A stretch of 64,000 nucleotides of DNA from Desertivirga xinjiangensis. Its GTDB lineage: Bacteria; Bacteroidota; Bacteroidia; Sphingobacteriales; Sphingobacteriaceae. Every line of letters begins with the position of its first letter. The stretch's first letter is position 1. This document shows positions 17,393 through 26,263 of this stretch, in pieces. A model generated the notes under the pieces. It saw only the letters and a list, made by a program, of their open reading frames with translations. It had not been told where the DNA came from and made no database searches. The stretch covers positions 62,001-126,000 of the forward strand of contig NZ_JAFMZP010000004.1 in NCBI RefSeq assembly GCF_024436435.1, written 5' to 3'. The translations under genes were made by a program, and so were the position numbers.

Positions 17393-17692
17393 TTACGGAA
17401 TAAGCTTAAAAATCTGTCCGAGTTCTTTGTCGGTGACTGTGCTCTTTTCGGATTTGTCGTAGATGGAAGTAAGAAAAACGGTAGTAGCGGTGACTTTCAC
17501 CTAAGTTCCTACCCTTTCCCCGCCTGATCTGCCTTTACCTTTAGAAGTGATAGAAAGGCGGATTTTATAGAAACTGTTGCCGAGCGCCTTGCCCTGTTTG
17601 GGATTATCCGAAAGGCTTCCCAGGAGTTCCGTCATATCTTTTTTAAGCGAAGGATATTTTACATCACCAATATGAACATTTTGAAACTGCAT
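17393..17692 (-). pseudogene. RelE/HigB-like toxin gene interrupted by an in-frame amber codon
   Basis: On the minus strand a 63-codon frame (KYPSLKKDMTELLGSLSDNP, GNSFYKIRLSITSKGKGRSG) stops at TAG (17501-17503), yet the same frame continues for 35 codons (VKVTATTVFLTSIYDKSEKS, ending ELGQIFKLIP) to TAA at 17393-17395. Both parts in order match the plan of RelE/ParE/HigB-type mRNA-cleaving toxins, in which KGKGKSGGxRVITYVKV is continuous; the stop falls where the family has a tyrosine, so one base change explains it. The N terminus also looks short. No antitoxin gene lies on either side. Likely an inactive remnant, unless the amber codon is read through. Confidence 0.7.
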
Positions 17693-17840
17693 TGAGCAAA
17701 TTTAGCATTTGGAACAATATTTAAAACGAGCCTGGACGGTGATTGAAAAATTATAGCTGATCATTTACCACGTTTGTTCCTACAGGTTAAATATTACTGA
17801 AGAATATCCCGGTATCGGGTTCTAAAGGATAGCCGGCATC

Positions 17841-18425
17841 TCAACTTAGCTTCTTATAATCCTCCTCCGTATCAATATCTATTTCCCCGTTGTGAAAGGG
17901 CACACTTGCGACAGATTTGTGGAAATTAGTAAGAAGTTTCTTTGCGCCTTCCTGGCCTTTGAGGTCCATCAGGTGTTTAAAATATCGCCTGTCAAATAGT
18001 ACAGGCGTTCCTAGCGTGTCCTGGTAGGCGCAGGCAATGATTGCTTTTCCAGATCTGTTCTTCTCTGCAATCATTTGATTAAGTAATTCTGCTGTTACAA
18101 ATGGTTGATCAGAAACAAGCAATATTACCCCATTGAACAGCGGGTTTGTTTGTAAGATACTGTCAAGCCCTGTACGGATAGAGGATGCGATTCCGGTTCT
18201 CCAACCGGAGTTATGAATGACGGGGATGGGGTGGTTACCAACTTCTTGCTTTATCAATTCTGCATATGCACCCGAAACCAGAACAGCAGATTTAACTGCG
18301 CTTTCCTGCACCGCACGAAGAACATTCCCGATAAGAGTGGTGCCGAAAAAAGGCAATAGCTGCTTAGGTCTTCCTAATCGGGAAGATTCTCCTGCGGCTA
18401 ATATAATCGCCCCTATATTACTCAT
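17841..18425 (-). CDS. MocA-like molybdenum cofactor nucleotidyltransferase
   Basis: A 194-residue NTP-transferase starting MSNIGAIILAAGESSRLGRP with the nucleotide-binding motif AAGxSxRxGxPKQLLPF and VSDQPFV, features of MocA, which attaches CMP to molybdopterin to give the cytosine dinucleotide cofactor. An ATG at 18563 would add 46 unlikely residues. The true start overlaps the end of xdhC by eight bases (ATGAGTAA), implying translational coupling. It is the last gene of the aldehyde oxidoreductase operon, whose enzyme class uses exactly this cofactor form. A purine-specific role cannot be ruled out. Confidence 0.85.
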   Translation of the reverse strand: MSNIGAIILAAGESSRLGRPKQLLPFFGTTLIGNVLRAVQESAVKSAVLVSGAYAELIKQEVGNHPIPVIHNSGWRTGIASSIRTGLDSILQTNPLFNGVILLVSDQPFVTAELLNQMIAEKNRSGKAIIACAYQDTLGTPVLFDRRYFKHLMDLKGQEGAKKLLTNFHKSVASVPFHNGEIDIDTEEDYKKLS

Positions 18426-19593
18426 TTTGAAAAGTGAAGTCTTCTTCTTTTTGTGCGGATACCTTAAGTGTTGGCGCGTGAATAGATGTGGTTTTATCGC
18501 GCAAATGCTGACAAATCCTGCTGGCAAATATAGTTTTGATCTCTGCGAGCACTGACAATGCAATTTCTTCGGCTGTTTCAGCTCCTATGTCTAAGCCAAC
18601 GGGACCATAGATCTTTTGATGATCTTCCGGACTTAAACAGTTTCCCTCATTTTCAAACTCGGCGATCATTCGACTTAGTTTGGATTTTGGACCCAGCATG
18701 CCAATATATGTGGCGTCTTCCCGAACGAGAAATTTCAGCATCTTTAGGTCATAATTGTAGTTATGGCTCATTAGCACGAAGGCTGTTTGCTGATCGATCT
18801 CCAGCTGAGGAACTACTTCTTCGGGCCGAGCAACGAATACCTTGTCGGCCTTTGGAAAGCGTTGCCGGGTAGCATAATTCGGACGGCCATCAATTACGGT
18901 TATTTGCCAGCCAAGAAGATGAGCCATCTCTGCTAAGGGAATGGCATCGTTTCCGGCACCTAAGATAACCAGGGAGAGTGCAGGGCTCACAAAATCAAAC
19001 AATGATGCGAGAATACCATCGTCCAAAGTATAGCTCTTTATTGCGGAAGTTTCTTCCTGGAATGCCTGTGTTGCGTCGGCCAGGACCTGTAGTCTCAGAT
19101 CCTGGGAGAGTGACAGACATGATTTTGATGCATCATTAAGATGTAATAAGCAGGTCCCCGGTTGTGCATAAAACGGATTATCCAGATTAAACAGGGTAAT
19201 TATCACGCCTTTTTGTCTCCGGCTGGTTAAAGCTTTTAACAGTTGGATGGGGTTGTTCGGATTAGCGGCTGTAATGGGTTCAAATAAAATATGTACTATC
19301 CCATTACAACCTAGTTGTATCCCGAACTTTGCATCATCATCGTCTGTCGTATCGTAGGTCACCAGCTTGTTCTTTCCCTCGTTAATAGCTGAGAGAGCTT
19401 TGCGTAAGGCATCGCCCTCGAGGCAGCCGCCGCTAATGGCACCGGTGAGCTTTCCATCTTCGGTAACCAGCATACGGGCCCCCGGTCTGCGGTAGGAAGA
19501 TCCCTCCACATGCACAACGGTTGCAAGAGCTGTTTTTAGTCCGAGTTGCTGCGCTTTATCAAAGGCCTTGATGATATCTTTGAGCTCCTTCAT
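18418..19593 (-). CDS. XdhC/CoxI family molybdoenzyme maturation factor
   Basis: A 391-residue XdhC family chaperone, which protects and inserts sulfurated molybdenum cofactor. The N-terminal XdhC/CoxI domain contains VHVEGSSYRRPGARMLV and GAISGGCLEGDALRKA (about 27-65); the C-terminal part is a Rossmann domain (about 205-350) with LVILGAGNDAIPLAEMAHLL and YIGMLGPKSK. It begins three bases after the catalytic subunit gene ends and overlaps the MocA-like gene, so the operon is tightly coupled. It corresponds to PaoD in E. coli. Confidence 0.88.
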   Translation of the reverse strand: MKELKDIIKAFDKAQQLGLKTALATVVHVEGSSYRRPGARMLVTEDGKLTGAISGGCLEGDALRKALSAINEGKNKLVTYDTTDDDDAKFGIQLGCNGIVHILFEPITAANPNNPIQLLKALTSRRQKGVIITLFNLDNPFYAQPGTCLLHLNDASKSCLSLSQDLRLQVLADATQAFQEETSAIKSYTLDDGILASLFDFVSPALSLVILGAGNDAIPLAEMAHLLGWQITVIDGRPNYATRQRFPKADKVFVARPEEVVPQLEIDQQTAFVLMSHNYNYDLKMLKFLVREDATYIGMLGPKSKLSRMIAEFENEGNCLSPEDHQKIYGPVGLDIGAETAEEIALSVLAEIKTIFASRICQHLRDKTTSIHAPTLKVSAQKEEDFTFQNE

Positions 19594-19596
19594 TAA

Positions 19597-21840
19597 TCAG
19601 ATAAGTTTATCAGGTGTGATGGGAAGTTCCCGGATACGCTTTCCGGTTGCATTAAATACCGCATTGGCTATTGCCGGAGCCACTCCGATGATTGCTATTT
19701 CGCCTAAGCCTTTGGTTCCCATCGGATCTACAATATAGTCGGGCTTATCTGTAAAATAAACTTCCACCTTGGGTACATCGGCATGGACAGGCACGTGATA
19801 GTCTGCAAAATCTTTAGTAACATACCTGCCAAAACGATGGTCCATGACAGCGGCCTCCTGAAGAGCCATCCCAATCCCTCCGGTTACACCTCCGATGATC
19901 TGATTAGCCGCTGTTTTCTTGTTGATAATGGTTCCTGCATCAATACAACTGACCACTTTGTCTACTTTCACACGTCCGGTAACAGGATGAACCATTACCT
20001 TGACAAAGTGAACGGAAAAAGAGTATTTAGAATATTTCGAACCTTCTTCTCCAGGTTTAGAATCCTGAATGATGTCGAGTTCGGTAAGTTTCTGTTTTTT
20101 TAGAATGTCAATATATGACATTTTTACGGAAGGCGATTTTGCAAGGGATAGCTCGCCTTTATCGAACAGTACATCTTCCATTTTTACGCCCGTAAACCTT
20201 TTTTCGGAGGCGGCAGCCATGGTCAAAAGTTTTTCTTTGATGTGTGTGCAGGCTGCAACTACAGCAGATCCCACTGTCGCCACGATGGCTGAACCTCCCT
20301 GATTTGGTGCCTGCGGAAAATCAGAGTTGCCGAGTTGGAAAGTGATCTTTTCGGGAGGAATACCTATATGTTCGGAGGCAATCTGTACCATGGCGGTTCC
20401 GGTTCCCGGACCAATATCTGTAACAGCACTTTGGAAGAGGATGGAGCCATTGGCCATCAGCTTAGCCCTCACAGCAGCTGCTCCGCGATGAGCTCCAAAG
20501 GTTCCAACTCCCATTCCAAAGCCAATGAGCCACTCTCCTGAACGTACCGTCCCGGGTTTTAACGCACGGTCTTTCCAGCCAATCTTTTCAGCTCCTGTCT
20601 GTATACATTCCTTAAGATACTTGGTAGACCAGGGCAGCTTTTTATCGGGGTCTGTGTCTGTATGGTTCATAAGCCTGAATTCCACAGGGTCTATATTCAA
20701 GGCAAATGCTATCTCATCCATGGCAGATTCAAGTGCAAAAGCCCCCGTTGCTTCTCCGGGGCCGCGCATCCAGATAGGAGTACTTACATCCAGGGGCAAA
20801 AGCCTGTAAACGGTGCTTACATTGGGACTGGTGTACATCATCCTGGTTTGCTGGAGGGTAGACTCTGTAAATTCCTCATAAGACGACGTCTGACCGATAG
20901 ACTCATGAGTGATTCCCAGAATTTTGCCATCCGGAGAAGCGCCAATACCGATCTTTTGCCAGGTATAAGGACGATAACCTACCATGAAAAACATTTGTTC
21001 GCGGGTAAGCATGAGCCTGATAGGCCGGTCTAACATTTTGGCAGCTATGATAGCAGCTGTTTCGTGGGGCCAGTTGTGTAAGCCGTTCCCAAAAGCTCCT
21101 CCCACAAACTCGGAGATCACCCTGACGTTTTGCACCGGCAATTTCCATTCCTTAGCAAAGGCCTGCTGGGTAGGTTTTGTGCCCTGAACCTTATCATACA
21201 CGGTCAATTTGTCCTCAGCTTCCCAAAAAGCTGTAATTGCCTGAAGCTCCATCGGGTTATGCACTTCGGTAGGTTGTATGTATTCCAGTTCCAGTTTAAC
21301 AGGAGCAGTTTTATATCCATCCTTAACACCACGTGTATAATCCGCTAAAGGAGATTTTGGGTTCTTTTTGGCTTGTGACGGAAGAACCGACTGAGCTTTA
21401 TTGGTGTCAAAATCGGTCTTGTGCTTATCCTCGTTGTATTGAATCTTTACCAGTCTGGCTGCATACCTGGCTCTCTCCAGTGTATCTGCTACCACCATGG
21501 CAACAGGTTGTCCGTTTGAGTAAACCTTGTTGTCGTAGAATGCTCGCAGGGGCTGTCCTCCTGTTGGTGGCTCTGTGGGATGTTCATTATCCGCAAAACC
21601 AGGTACTTTTATCGCATTTTCATGCGATATTACCGCCAGTACTCCAGGGGCGCTCAGGGCTGCTTTAGAATCAATGGCTTTTATCCGGCCTTTTGCGATG
21701 GTGCTTGAGATTATGACACCATGGACGAGGCCAGGTAAGGCATATTCGGCTGAATATTTAGCCGCACCGGTCACTTTCATTCGGCCATCCACCCGGTTCA
21801 TCGGATCTCCAATAACTTTATCAAAAATTAGTCTGCTCAT
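19597..21840 (-). CDS. Molybdopterin-binding catalytic subunit of a PaoABC-type aldehyde oxidoreductase
   Basis: A 747-residue large subunit of the xanthine oxidase superfamily; PaoC/YagR is the nearest well-known type. It holds the aldehyde oxidase a/b hammerhead at the N terminus (about 15-130), then the cofactor-binding region with EFVGGAFGNGLHNWPHE and GPGTGTAMVQIASEHIG, and the C-terminal TKGLGEIAIIGVAPAIANAV, whose glutamate is the expected catalytic base. The enzyme would oxidise aldehydes to acids; the true substrate is unknown. Unlike its Fe-S partner it lacks a signal peptide, so it would be exported in complex with it. Between this gene and the FAD gene is a partial copy of its own start. 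Confidence 0.88.
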   Translation of the reverse strand: MSRLIFDKVIGDPMNRVDGRMKVTGAAKYSAEYALPGLVHGVIISSTIAKGRIKAIDSKAALSAPGVLAVISHENAIKVPGFADNEHPTEPPTGGQPLRAFYDNKVYSNGQPVAMVVADTLERARYAARLVKIQYNEDKHKTDFDTNKAQSVLPSQAKKNPKSPLADYTRGVKDGYKTAPVKLELEYIQPTEVHNPMELQAITAFWEAEDKLTVYDKVQGTKPTQQAFAKEWKLPVQNVRVISEFVGGAFGNGLHNWPHETAAIIAAKMLDRPIRLMLTREQMFFMVGYRPYTWQKIGIGASPDGKILGITHESIGQTSSYEEFTESTLQQTRMMYTSPNVSTVYRLLPLDVSTPIWMRGPGEATGAFALESAMDEIAFALNIDPVEFRLMNHTDTDPDKKLPWSTKYLKECIQTGAEKIGWKDRALKPGTVRSGEWLIGFGMGVGTFGAHRGAAAVRAKLMANGSILFQSAVTDIGPGTGTAMVQIASEHIGIPPEKITFQLGNSDFPQAPNQGGSAIVATVGSAVVAACTHIKEKLLTMAAASEKRFTGVKMEDVLFDKGELSLAKSPSVKMSYIDILKKQKLTELDIIQDSKPGEEGSKYSKYSFSVHFVKVMVHPVTGRVKVDKVVSCIDAGTIINKKTAANQIIGGVTGGIGMALQEAAVMDHRFGRYVTKDFADYHVPVHADVPKVEVYFTDKPDYIVDPMGTKGLGEIAIIGVAPAIANAVFNATGKRIRELPITPDKLI

Positions 21841-21859
21841 TTGGACGTTTTAATTATTA

Positions 21860-21916
21860 TTAGAAATAATGGGTAGCTTGGATCTCCAATAAATTATCAA
21901 AAAACAATCTGCTCAT
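21860..21916 (-). repeat. Partial duplicate of the start of the molybdopterin subunit gene
   Basis: On the minus strand a 19-codon frame begins MSRLFFDNLLEIQ and stops at 21860. It copies the true start 76 bases downstream (MSRLIFDKVIGDP). At DNA level 21880-21916 and 21803-21840 agree at about 32 of 37 positions, from ATGAGCAGA to TTGGAGATCC. It is a short tandem duplication that leaves a decoy start codon ahead of the real one. Confidence 0.75.
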
Positions 21917-21936
21917 CTGAAATAGCTTTTTTCGAA

Positions 21937-22920
21937 TTATGATAATTTGGATGCCGTTTTTAAGGCCTGGACAATCGAATTAGGACCAAGCTTTAGCTTG
22001 AAAGCATTGTGCTTAAATGCTTTGGCTCCCTGCATCGCTATTTTGGCGGCCTCTGTAAAATTTGTTTCTGAAACCGCTTTGCCGGCAAGATACTTCTCTG
22101 CTTCTGTAAGCCGCCATGGTTTATGCGCCACGCCTCCCATGGCTAAGCGAGCTTCACGGATCACGTTTTTCTCAATATGTAATGCAGCCGCAACTGAAAC
22201 CAGGGCGAAAGCATATGATGCCCTCTCTCTCACTTTCAGATAATGGGCATATTGAGCGAATGGTGCATCGGGAATATCTACAGCCAGTATCAGTTCTCCG
22301 GGCTGTAGGTTTGTATCTGTTTCCGGCCGGTCTCCCGGAAGCCGGTGAAAGTCTGAAAATGGTATACGCCTTTCGCCCTTTGGTCCGGTTACTAAAACTG
22401 TAGCGTCCAAAGCCATTAAGGCAACACTCATATCGCTTGGATGTACAGCGATACATTTGTCGCTAAAGCCAAAAATTGCATGCATACGGTTAAAGCCTTC
22501 CAGCGCTCCGCATCCTGAACCTGGCTGCCGTTTATTACATGGGAGTGCTGTGTCATAAAAATAATGGCACCGTGTACGCTGCAGCATATTGCCTCCTACA
22601 GTGGCCATGTTTCTTATCTGTGCTGATGCGCCTGAATTTAAGGCTTGTACCAGCAGAGGAAGTCTTTTCTGGATCAGACTGTTTTCGGCTACGACACTGT
22701 TCAGAGCCAGTGCGCCAATTCTTATAAAGTTTTTTTCGGCTTTGATTTCTTTGAGAGGGAGTCTGTTAATATCGATCAGTCTCTCAGGGCTTACTATCCC
22801 TCGTTTCATTAGGTCGGTAAGGTTGGTGCCTCCGGCGATAAACATAGCAGCTTTGTCTTTTCTTATAGCATCTACAGCAGCCTGTTGCTGGTTTACCCGG
22901 ATATAGGAAAACTGATTCAT
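21937..22920 (-). CDS. FAD-binding subunit of a PaoABC-type aldehyde oxidoreductase
   Basis: A 327-residue middle subunit starting MNQFSYIRVN (an ATG at 22989 would add 23 unlikely residues). The FAD-binding segment is FIAGGTNLTDLMKRG; a second region, MATVGGNMLQRTRC, leads into a cysteine-rich loop (CNKRQPGSGC) of the kind that carries an extra [4Fe-4S] cluster in E. coli PaoB and sets this type apart from ordinary xanthine dehydrogenases. The C-terminal CO-dehydrogenase flavoprotein domain (about 215-325) is complete. The start overlaps the stop of the Fe-S gene by four bases (ATGA). Confidence 0.88.
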   Translation of the reverse strand: MNQFSYIRVNQQQAAVDAIRKDKAAMFIAGGTNLTDLMKRGIVSPERLIDINRLPLKEIKAEKNFIRIGALALNSVVAENSLIQKRLPLLVQALNSGASAQIRNMATVGGNMLQRTRCHYFYDTALPCNKRQPGSGCGALEGFNRMHAIFGFSDKCIAVHPSDMSVALMALDATVLVTGPKGERRIPFSDFHRLPGDRPETDTNLQPGELILAVDIPDAPFAQYAHYLKVRERASYAFALVSVAAALHIEKNVIREARLAMGGVAHKPWRLTEAEKYLAGKAVSETNFTEAAKIAMQGAKAFKHNAFKLKLGPNSIVQALKTASKLS

Positions 22921-23555
22921 ACCTTTTTTCCTCCTTTTTTCACTTCTGAAATAGCATTTACAATGTTGGGGTAGGCCCCGCATCTGCAAATGTTTCCGCT
23001 CATATATTCCCGGATCTCATCTTCTGATTCTGCATGTCCTTCGCGTATACAAGCCACAGCCGACATGATTTGTCCTGGGGTACAATAACCGCATTGAAAG
23101 CCGTCGTGCTTAATGAACGCTTCCTGCATAGGATGCAGCGTTTCTCCATCAGCCAGCCCTTCAATTGTCGTTACTTTCTGCCCATCCTGCATTACTGCAA
23201 GTGTCAGGCACGACAAGATCCTTTTCCCGTTTACATGAACGGTACAAGCTCCACATTGTCCATAGTCGCAGCCCTTTTTTGTTCCTGTGAGATTAAGTTG
23301 CTCACGTAACAAGTCCAGAAGAGTCACCCTGGGTTCAACACTGAGCGATTGCTGCACTCCGTTTATTTCTAGTTGCAGTGATGTTTTTTCTATCGCAGCA
23401 GCTAGTTTTTCATCCCAATGTTCATTTGCAGCCTTCAAGGCGATGGATGGGGTGATGCTTAGTCCAGAAAGAAGTGCGGACTGTTTGAGAAAATCTCGCC
23501 TGCTATCATCGGGTTGTTTTTTTTCTATGAATGTTCCGGGCAGTTTTTTGTTCAT
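22917..23555 (-). CDS. [2Fe-2S] subunit of a PaoABC-type aldehyde oxidoreductase, with Tat signal
   Basis: A 212-residue electron-transfer subunit. The N terminus has a twin-arginine signal (SRRDFLKQSALLSGLSI, Arg19-Arg20), so the folded complex is likely moved to the periplasm. The plant-type ferredoxin cluster is Cys96, Cys101, Cys104 and Cys116 (CDYGQCGAC...C); the second cluster uses Cys155, Cys158, Cys190 and Cys192 (CGYC...CRC). It is the first gene of the operon and is divergent from the FucP-like gene. Confidence 0.9.
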   Translation of the reverse strand: MNKKLPGTFIEKKQPDDSRRDFLKQSALLSGLSITPSIALKAANEHWDEKLAAAIEKTSLQLEINGVQQSLSVEPRVTLLDLLREQLNLTGTKKGCDYGQCGACTVHVNGKRILSCLTLAVMQDGQKVTTIEGLADGETLHPMQEAFIKHDGFQCGYCTPGQIMSAVACIREGHAESEDEIREYMSGNICRCGAYPNIVNAISEVKKGGKKV

Positions 23556-23726
23556 AACATTTCAGGTAGAAGCTTCGAAATACTATGGAATATAATTGTT
23601 GTGACGGAAGCTTTGTTTTGGCTATTTGTATTTTTCCGAATGATAGAATCGAATGCCAGAACACTTTTAATTTGAATGACGGGAATATGGTCAGCTCGTT
23701 AGGTAAAATCAAATTGTAAGGTATAA

Positions 23727-23757
23727 TTTGCTAAAACGTTTTAATGTGTTAGATTTG
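23727..23757 (+). promoter_or_regulatory. Consensus promoter of the sugar transporter operon
   Basis: TTTG (23727-23730), a 19-base spacer and TAGATTTG (23750-23757) fit the Bacteroidota consensus exactly. A perfect palindrome fills the middle of the spacer. Confidence 0.8.
23732..23743. promoter_or_regulatory. Likely LacI-family operator TAAAACGTTTTA
   Basis: A perfect 12-bp palindrome with the central CG typical of LacI-family operators sits between the -33 and -7 boxes of the transporter promoter. A repressor here would block polymerase. The lacI-type gene three genes on is the natural candidate. Confidence 0.7.
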
Positions 23758-23809
23758 TCATTATATTTTTTGCTATATTTCAACTTTCAAAATAATCAAT
23801 ATAAGCCCA

Positions 23810-25093
23810 ATGGAAATTACAAAAATAAAAAGCGTGCCCCAAAGCGAGCAAGTACTAACAGGGGGGACGAAACCAAAATTCACAGAAAAAAAATATCTCA
23901 CCGTTTTAGTATTTGTGACGTCATTATTTATGTGCTGGGGTGTGGCCATCACAATGGGGGACGTGCTAAACAAACATTTTCAACATACCTTAAGTCTTAG
24001 CCGTTCTCAGTCGGCTTTTGTTCAGTTCGCCATCTTTGGCGCTTATTTCGTAATGGGTATTCCTGCCGGGTTATTCATGAAAAAGTTTGGGTATAAGAAC
24101 GGCGTATTACTGGGTTTGTCTCTTTTCGCCTTGGGATCATTCCTTTTCGTTCCGGCGGCCAATACGGCCTCCTTTACTTTTTTTGGGATCGCTTTGTTTA
24201 TACTTGGCTGCGGTTTATCTACTTTAGAGACAGTAGCACACCCTTTTGTTGCCTCTCTGGGAGATCAGCGGACAAGCGATCAGCGGGTAAATTTCGCACA
24301 GTCATTCAATGCCCTGGGAGCAATAATTGGTCCGGCTGTGGGATCTTATTTTTTACTCAGGAATAACGTGGAAGGAAGTACGGATCTCACTTCAGTAAAA
24401 GTATTGTATCTGGTTATTGGGGGTGTTATTGCTTTTATCGCCATTTGTTTTGCATTTGTTAAGGTTCCCGCATTAACAGATCCTCATGTGGTAGACACAA
24501 ACATCGACAAAGATGCGGTAAATGTTGACCTTGCACCAGGAAAAAAACTGTTTCAGCATTCTCATTTTGTATGGGCGGTTGCCGCTCAATTTTTTAATGT
24601 TGCTGCACAAAGTGGAACATGGGCTTTTTTCATCAATTATGGTCATGAAGTGATGGGTTTTGAAGAAGCAACCGCGGGAAATTACATGGTACTTTTTATG
24701 GCGATGATGCTTACCGGGCGTTTTGTAGGGACCTTTCTTATGCGAATAATAGCGCCGCATTCGTTGCTGGCTATTTTTGCGCTGGCTAACGTCGTTATGT
24801 GTATTATCGTAGCACAGAGCTTTGGTTGGGTGTCCTATGCCGCTTTGTTTGCAATTAATTTCTTCTTCAGCATTATGTTTCCTACCATCTTCAGCCTTGG
24901 TCTTAAAAATCTGGGTTCACATACTCAACAAGCCTCTTCTTTCCTTTCAATGGGCGTTGTGGGCGGAGCTGTATTCCCTTTAATTATGGGAGCTGTTGCA
25001 GATAATGTAGGTATTGCACAGTCTTACTATTTACCTATTGTATGTTACCTGGTTATATTTTTGTTCGGGTCGAAGTTTTATAGGGTCAGGTAA
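23810..25093 (+). CDS. FucP-like sugar:H+ symporter (MFS)
   Basis: A 427-residue major facilitator with 12 predicted helices, closest to the FucP family, which brings fucose, glucose, galactose or similar sugars into the cytoplasm with protons. Characteristic parts are AFVQFAIFGAYFVMGIPAG, the A-loop motif MKKFGYKNGV, and FILGCGLSTLETVAHPFV with VNFAQSFNALGA. It leads a module with a ROK kinase and a LacI regulator, so it probably imports the sugar that the kinase phosphorylates. The exact sugar is not readable. Confidence 0.9.
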   Translation: MEITKIKSVPQSEQVLTGGTKPKFTEKKYLTVLVFVTSLFMCWGVAITMGDVLNKHFQHTLSLSRSQSAFVQFAIFGAYFVMGIPAGLFMKKFGYKNGVLLGLSLFALGSFLFVPAANTASFTFFGIALFILGCGLSTLETVAHPFVASLGDQRTSDQRVNFAQSFNALGAIIGPAVGSYFLLRNNVEGSTDLTSVKVLYLVIGGVIAFIAICFAFVKVPALTDPHVVDTNIDKDAVNVDLAPGKKLFQHSHFVWAVAAQFFNVAAQSGTWAFFINYGHEVMGFEEATAGNYMVLFMAMMLTGRFVGTFLMRIIAPHSLLAIFALANVVMCIIVAQSFGWVSYAALFAINFFFSIMFPTIFSLGLKNLGSHTQQASSFLSMGVVGGAVFPLIMGAVADNVGIAQSYYLPIVCYLVIFLFGSKFYRVR

Positions 25094-25141
25094 ATCATGT
25101 CATACGCAGGCTAGATAAATTTAAAAATATATACAAGTAAT

Positions 25142-26032
25142 ATGAGTAATTCAATAGTAATGGGGGTTGATATCGGTGGCTCTCACATTACTGCAGCTTT
25201 AGTTGATCTTGATACAAGAAAAGTGATTCAGCACTCATGGATCCGGAAAAGTGTTGATTCTCATGAAGACGCCAGTCGAATAATCAGTTCCTGGGGGGAG
25301 GCTATAAAAAAGGCTTTTAGTGCGTTAGAATTCGAGATCACAAAGGTAGGGATAGGGATGCCCGGCCCGTTTGATTATGAGAATGGCATCTGCTTTATAA
25401 AGGATCAGGATAAATACGAATCATTGTATGGTCTCAATATTAAAGAACTTCTAGCGGAAGCGCTTGAAGTTAATCCCGACAAGATTCGCTTGATGAACGA
25501 TGCTGCCTGTTTCCTGCAGGGAGAGGCTTTCGGGGGAGCAGCGAAAGGGTTCTCTAAAATCATTGGGCTTACACTGGGAACGGGATTGGGCTCTTCTATT
25601 TATTCTCAAAATACTGCAGTTGATGCTAACTTTTGGAATCTGCCTTTTAAAGATAGTATTGCGGAAGATTATCTGTCGACACGCTGGTTTATTAAGCGGT
25701 ATCGGGAACTTTCCGGTAAGGTGGTTACAGACGTGAAGTATTTAGCAAAACTTGCCATTTCGGACAATGACGCGTTAACGGTGTTCAACGAATTTGGAAC
25801 CAATCTGGGTGCATTTCTTAATGAATTTATTGAGCTTGAAAAGCCTGAAGCTATTGTATTGGGAGGGAACATCTCCAATGCATTCAATTTATTTGAGAAA
25901 GCTTTAAGAAGCAGTATCAATACAAACTTCCAGCATATTCCCATTTTTCAGGCAAAGCTTGGTGAAGAAGCCGCTTTAATTGGCGCATCGAGCTTATGGT
26001 ATTTTTCTTCATTTGAAACAGTTTCCGACTGA
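25142..26032 (+). CDS. ROK family sugar kinase lacking the zinc motif
   Basis: A 296-residue ROK kinase, 48 bases after the transporter. The phosphate-binding start is VMGVDIGGSHITAALVD; GIGMPGPFDYENG and MNDAACFLQGEAFGGAAKG carry the substrate site and catalytic aspartate; LTLGTGLGSS is the second phosphate motif. The cysteine-rich zinc motif seen in most ROK kinases (CxCGxxGC) is absent; the matching stretch reads NLPFKDSIAEDYLSTRWF. It probably phosphorylates a hexose brought in by the neighbouring transporter (glucokinase- or fructokinase-like). Confidence 0.85.
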   Translation: MSNSIVMGVDIGGSHITAALVDLDTRKVIQHSWIRKSVDSHEDASRIISSWGEAIKKAFSALEFEITKVGIGMPGPFDYENGICFIKDQDKYESLYGLNIKELLAEALEVNPDKIRLMNDAACFLQGEAFGGAAKGFSKIIGLTLGTGLGSSIYSQNTAVDANFWNLPFKDSIAEDYLSTRWFIKRYRELSGKVVTDVKYLAKLAISDNDALTVFNEFGTNLGAFLNEFIELEKPEAIVLGGNISNAFNLFEKALRSSINTNFQHIPIFQAKLGEEAALIGASSLWYFSSFETVSD

Positions 26033-26192
26033 CTCCTTGCTAAAACGATATAGTTCTTGCTTGTTTGTTGGTGTTGCGTGCCATCTAATTCTAGGCAGGG
26101 CTGCCCGATGGCAGCCTGCTTTTTTGCTGACACCATTTTGCATTTTTTTTCTTGCTATAAGGTTTTACTTTAAAAAGTATTGATCGTTCGGC

Positions 26193-26203
26193 TAAAGTTT
26201 TTA
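26193..26203. promoter_or_regulatory. Degenerate operator-like site before the LacI-type gene
   Basis: GCTAAAGTTTTTAAT at 26191 resembles the GCTAAAACGTTTTAAT site of the transporter but lacks the central CG and is one base short. Autoregulation is possible only. Confidence 0.25.
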
Positions 26204-26263
26204 ATTTCGAAGTTCCTGAACGAAGATTCATTTGGGATCTTTTGAATTCAATTATAGACTAGC

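Noticed and set aside
19783-21853. Several plus-strand frames over 60 codons opposite the molybdopterin subunit gene
   Set aside because: They are shadows of a strongly coding minus strand; none has a signal, motif or leader.
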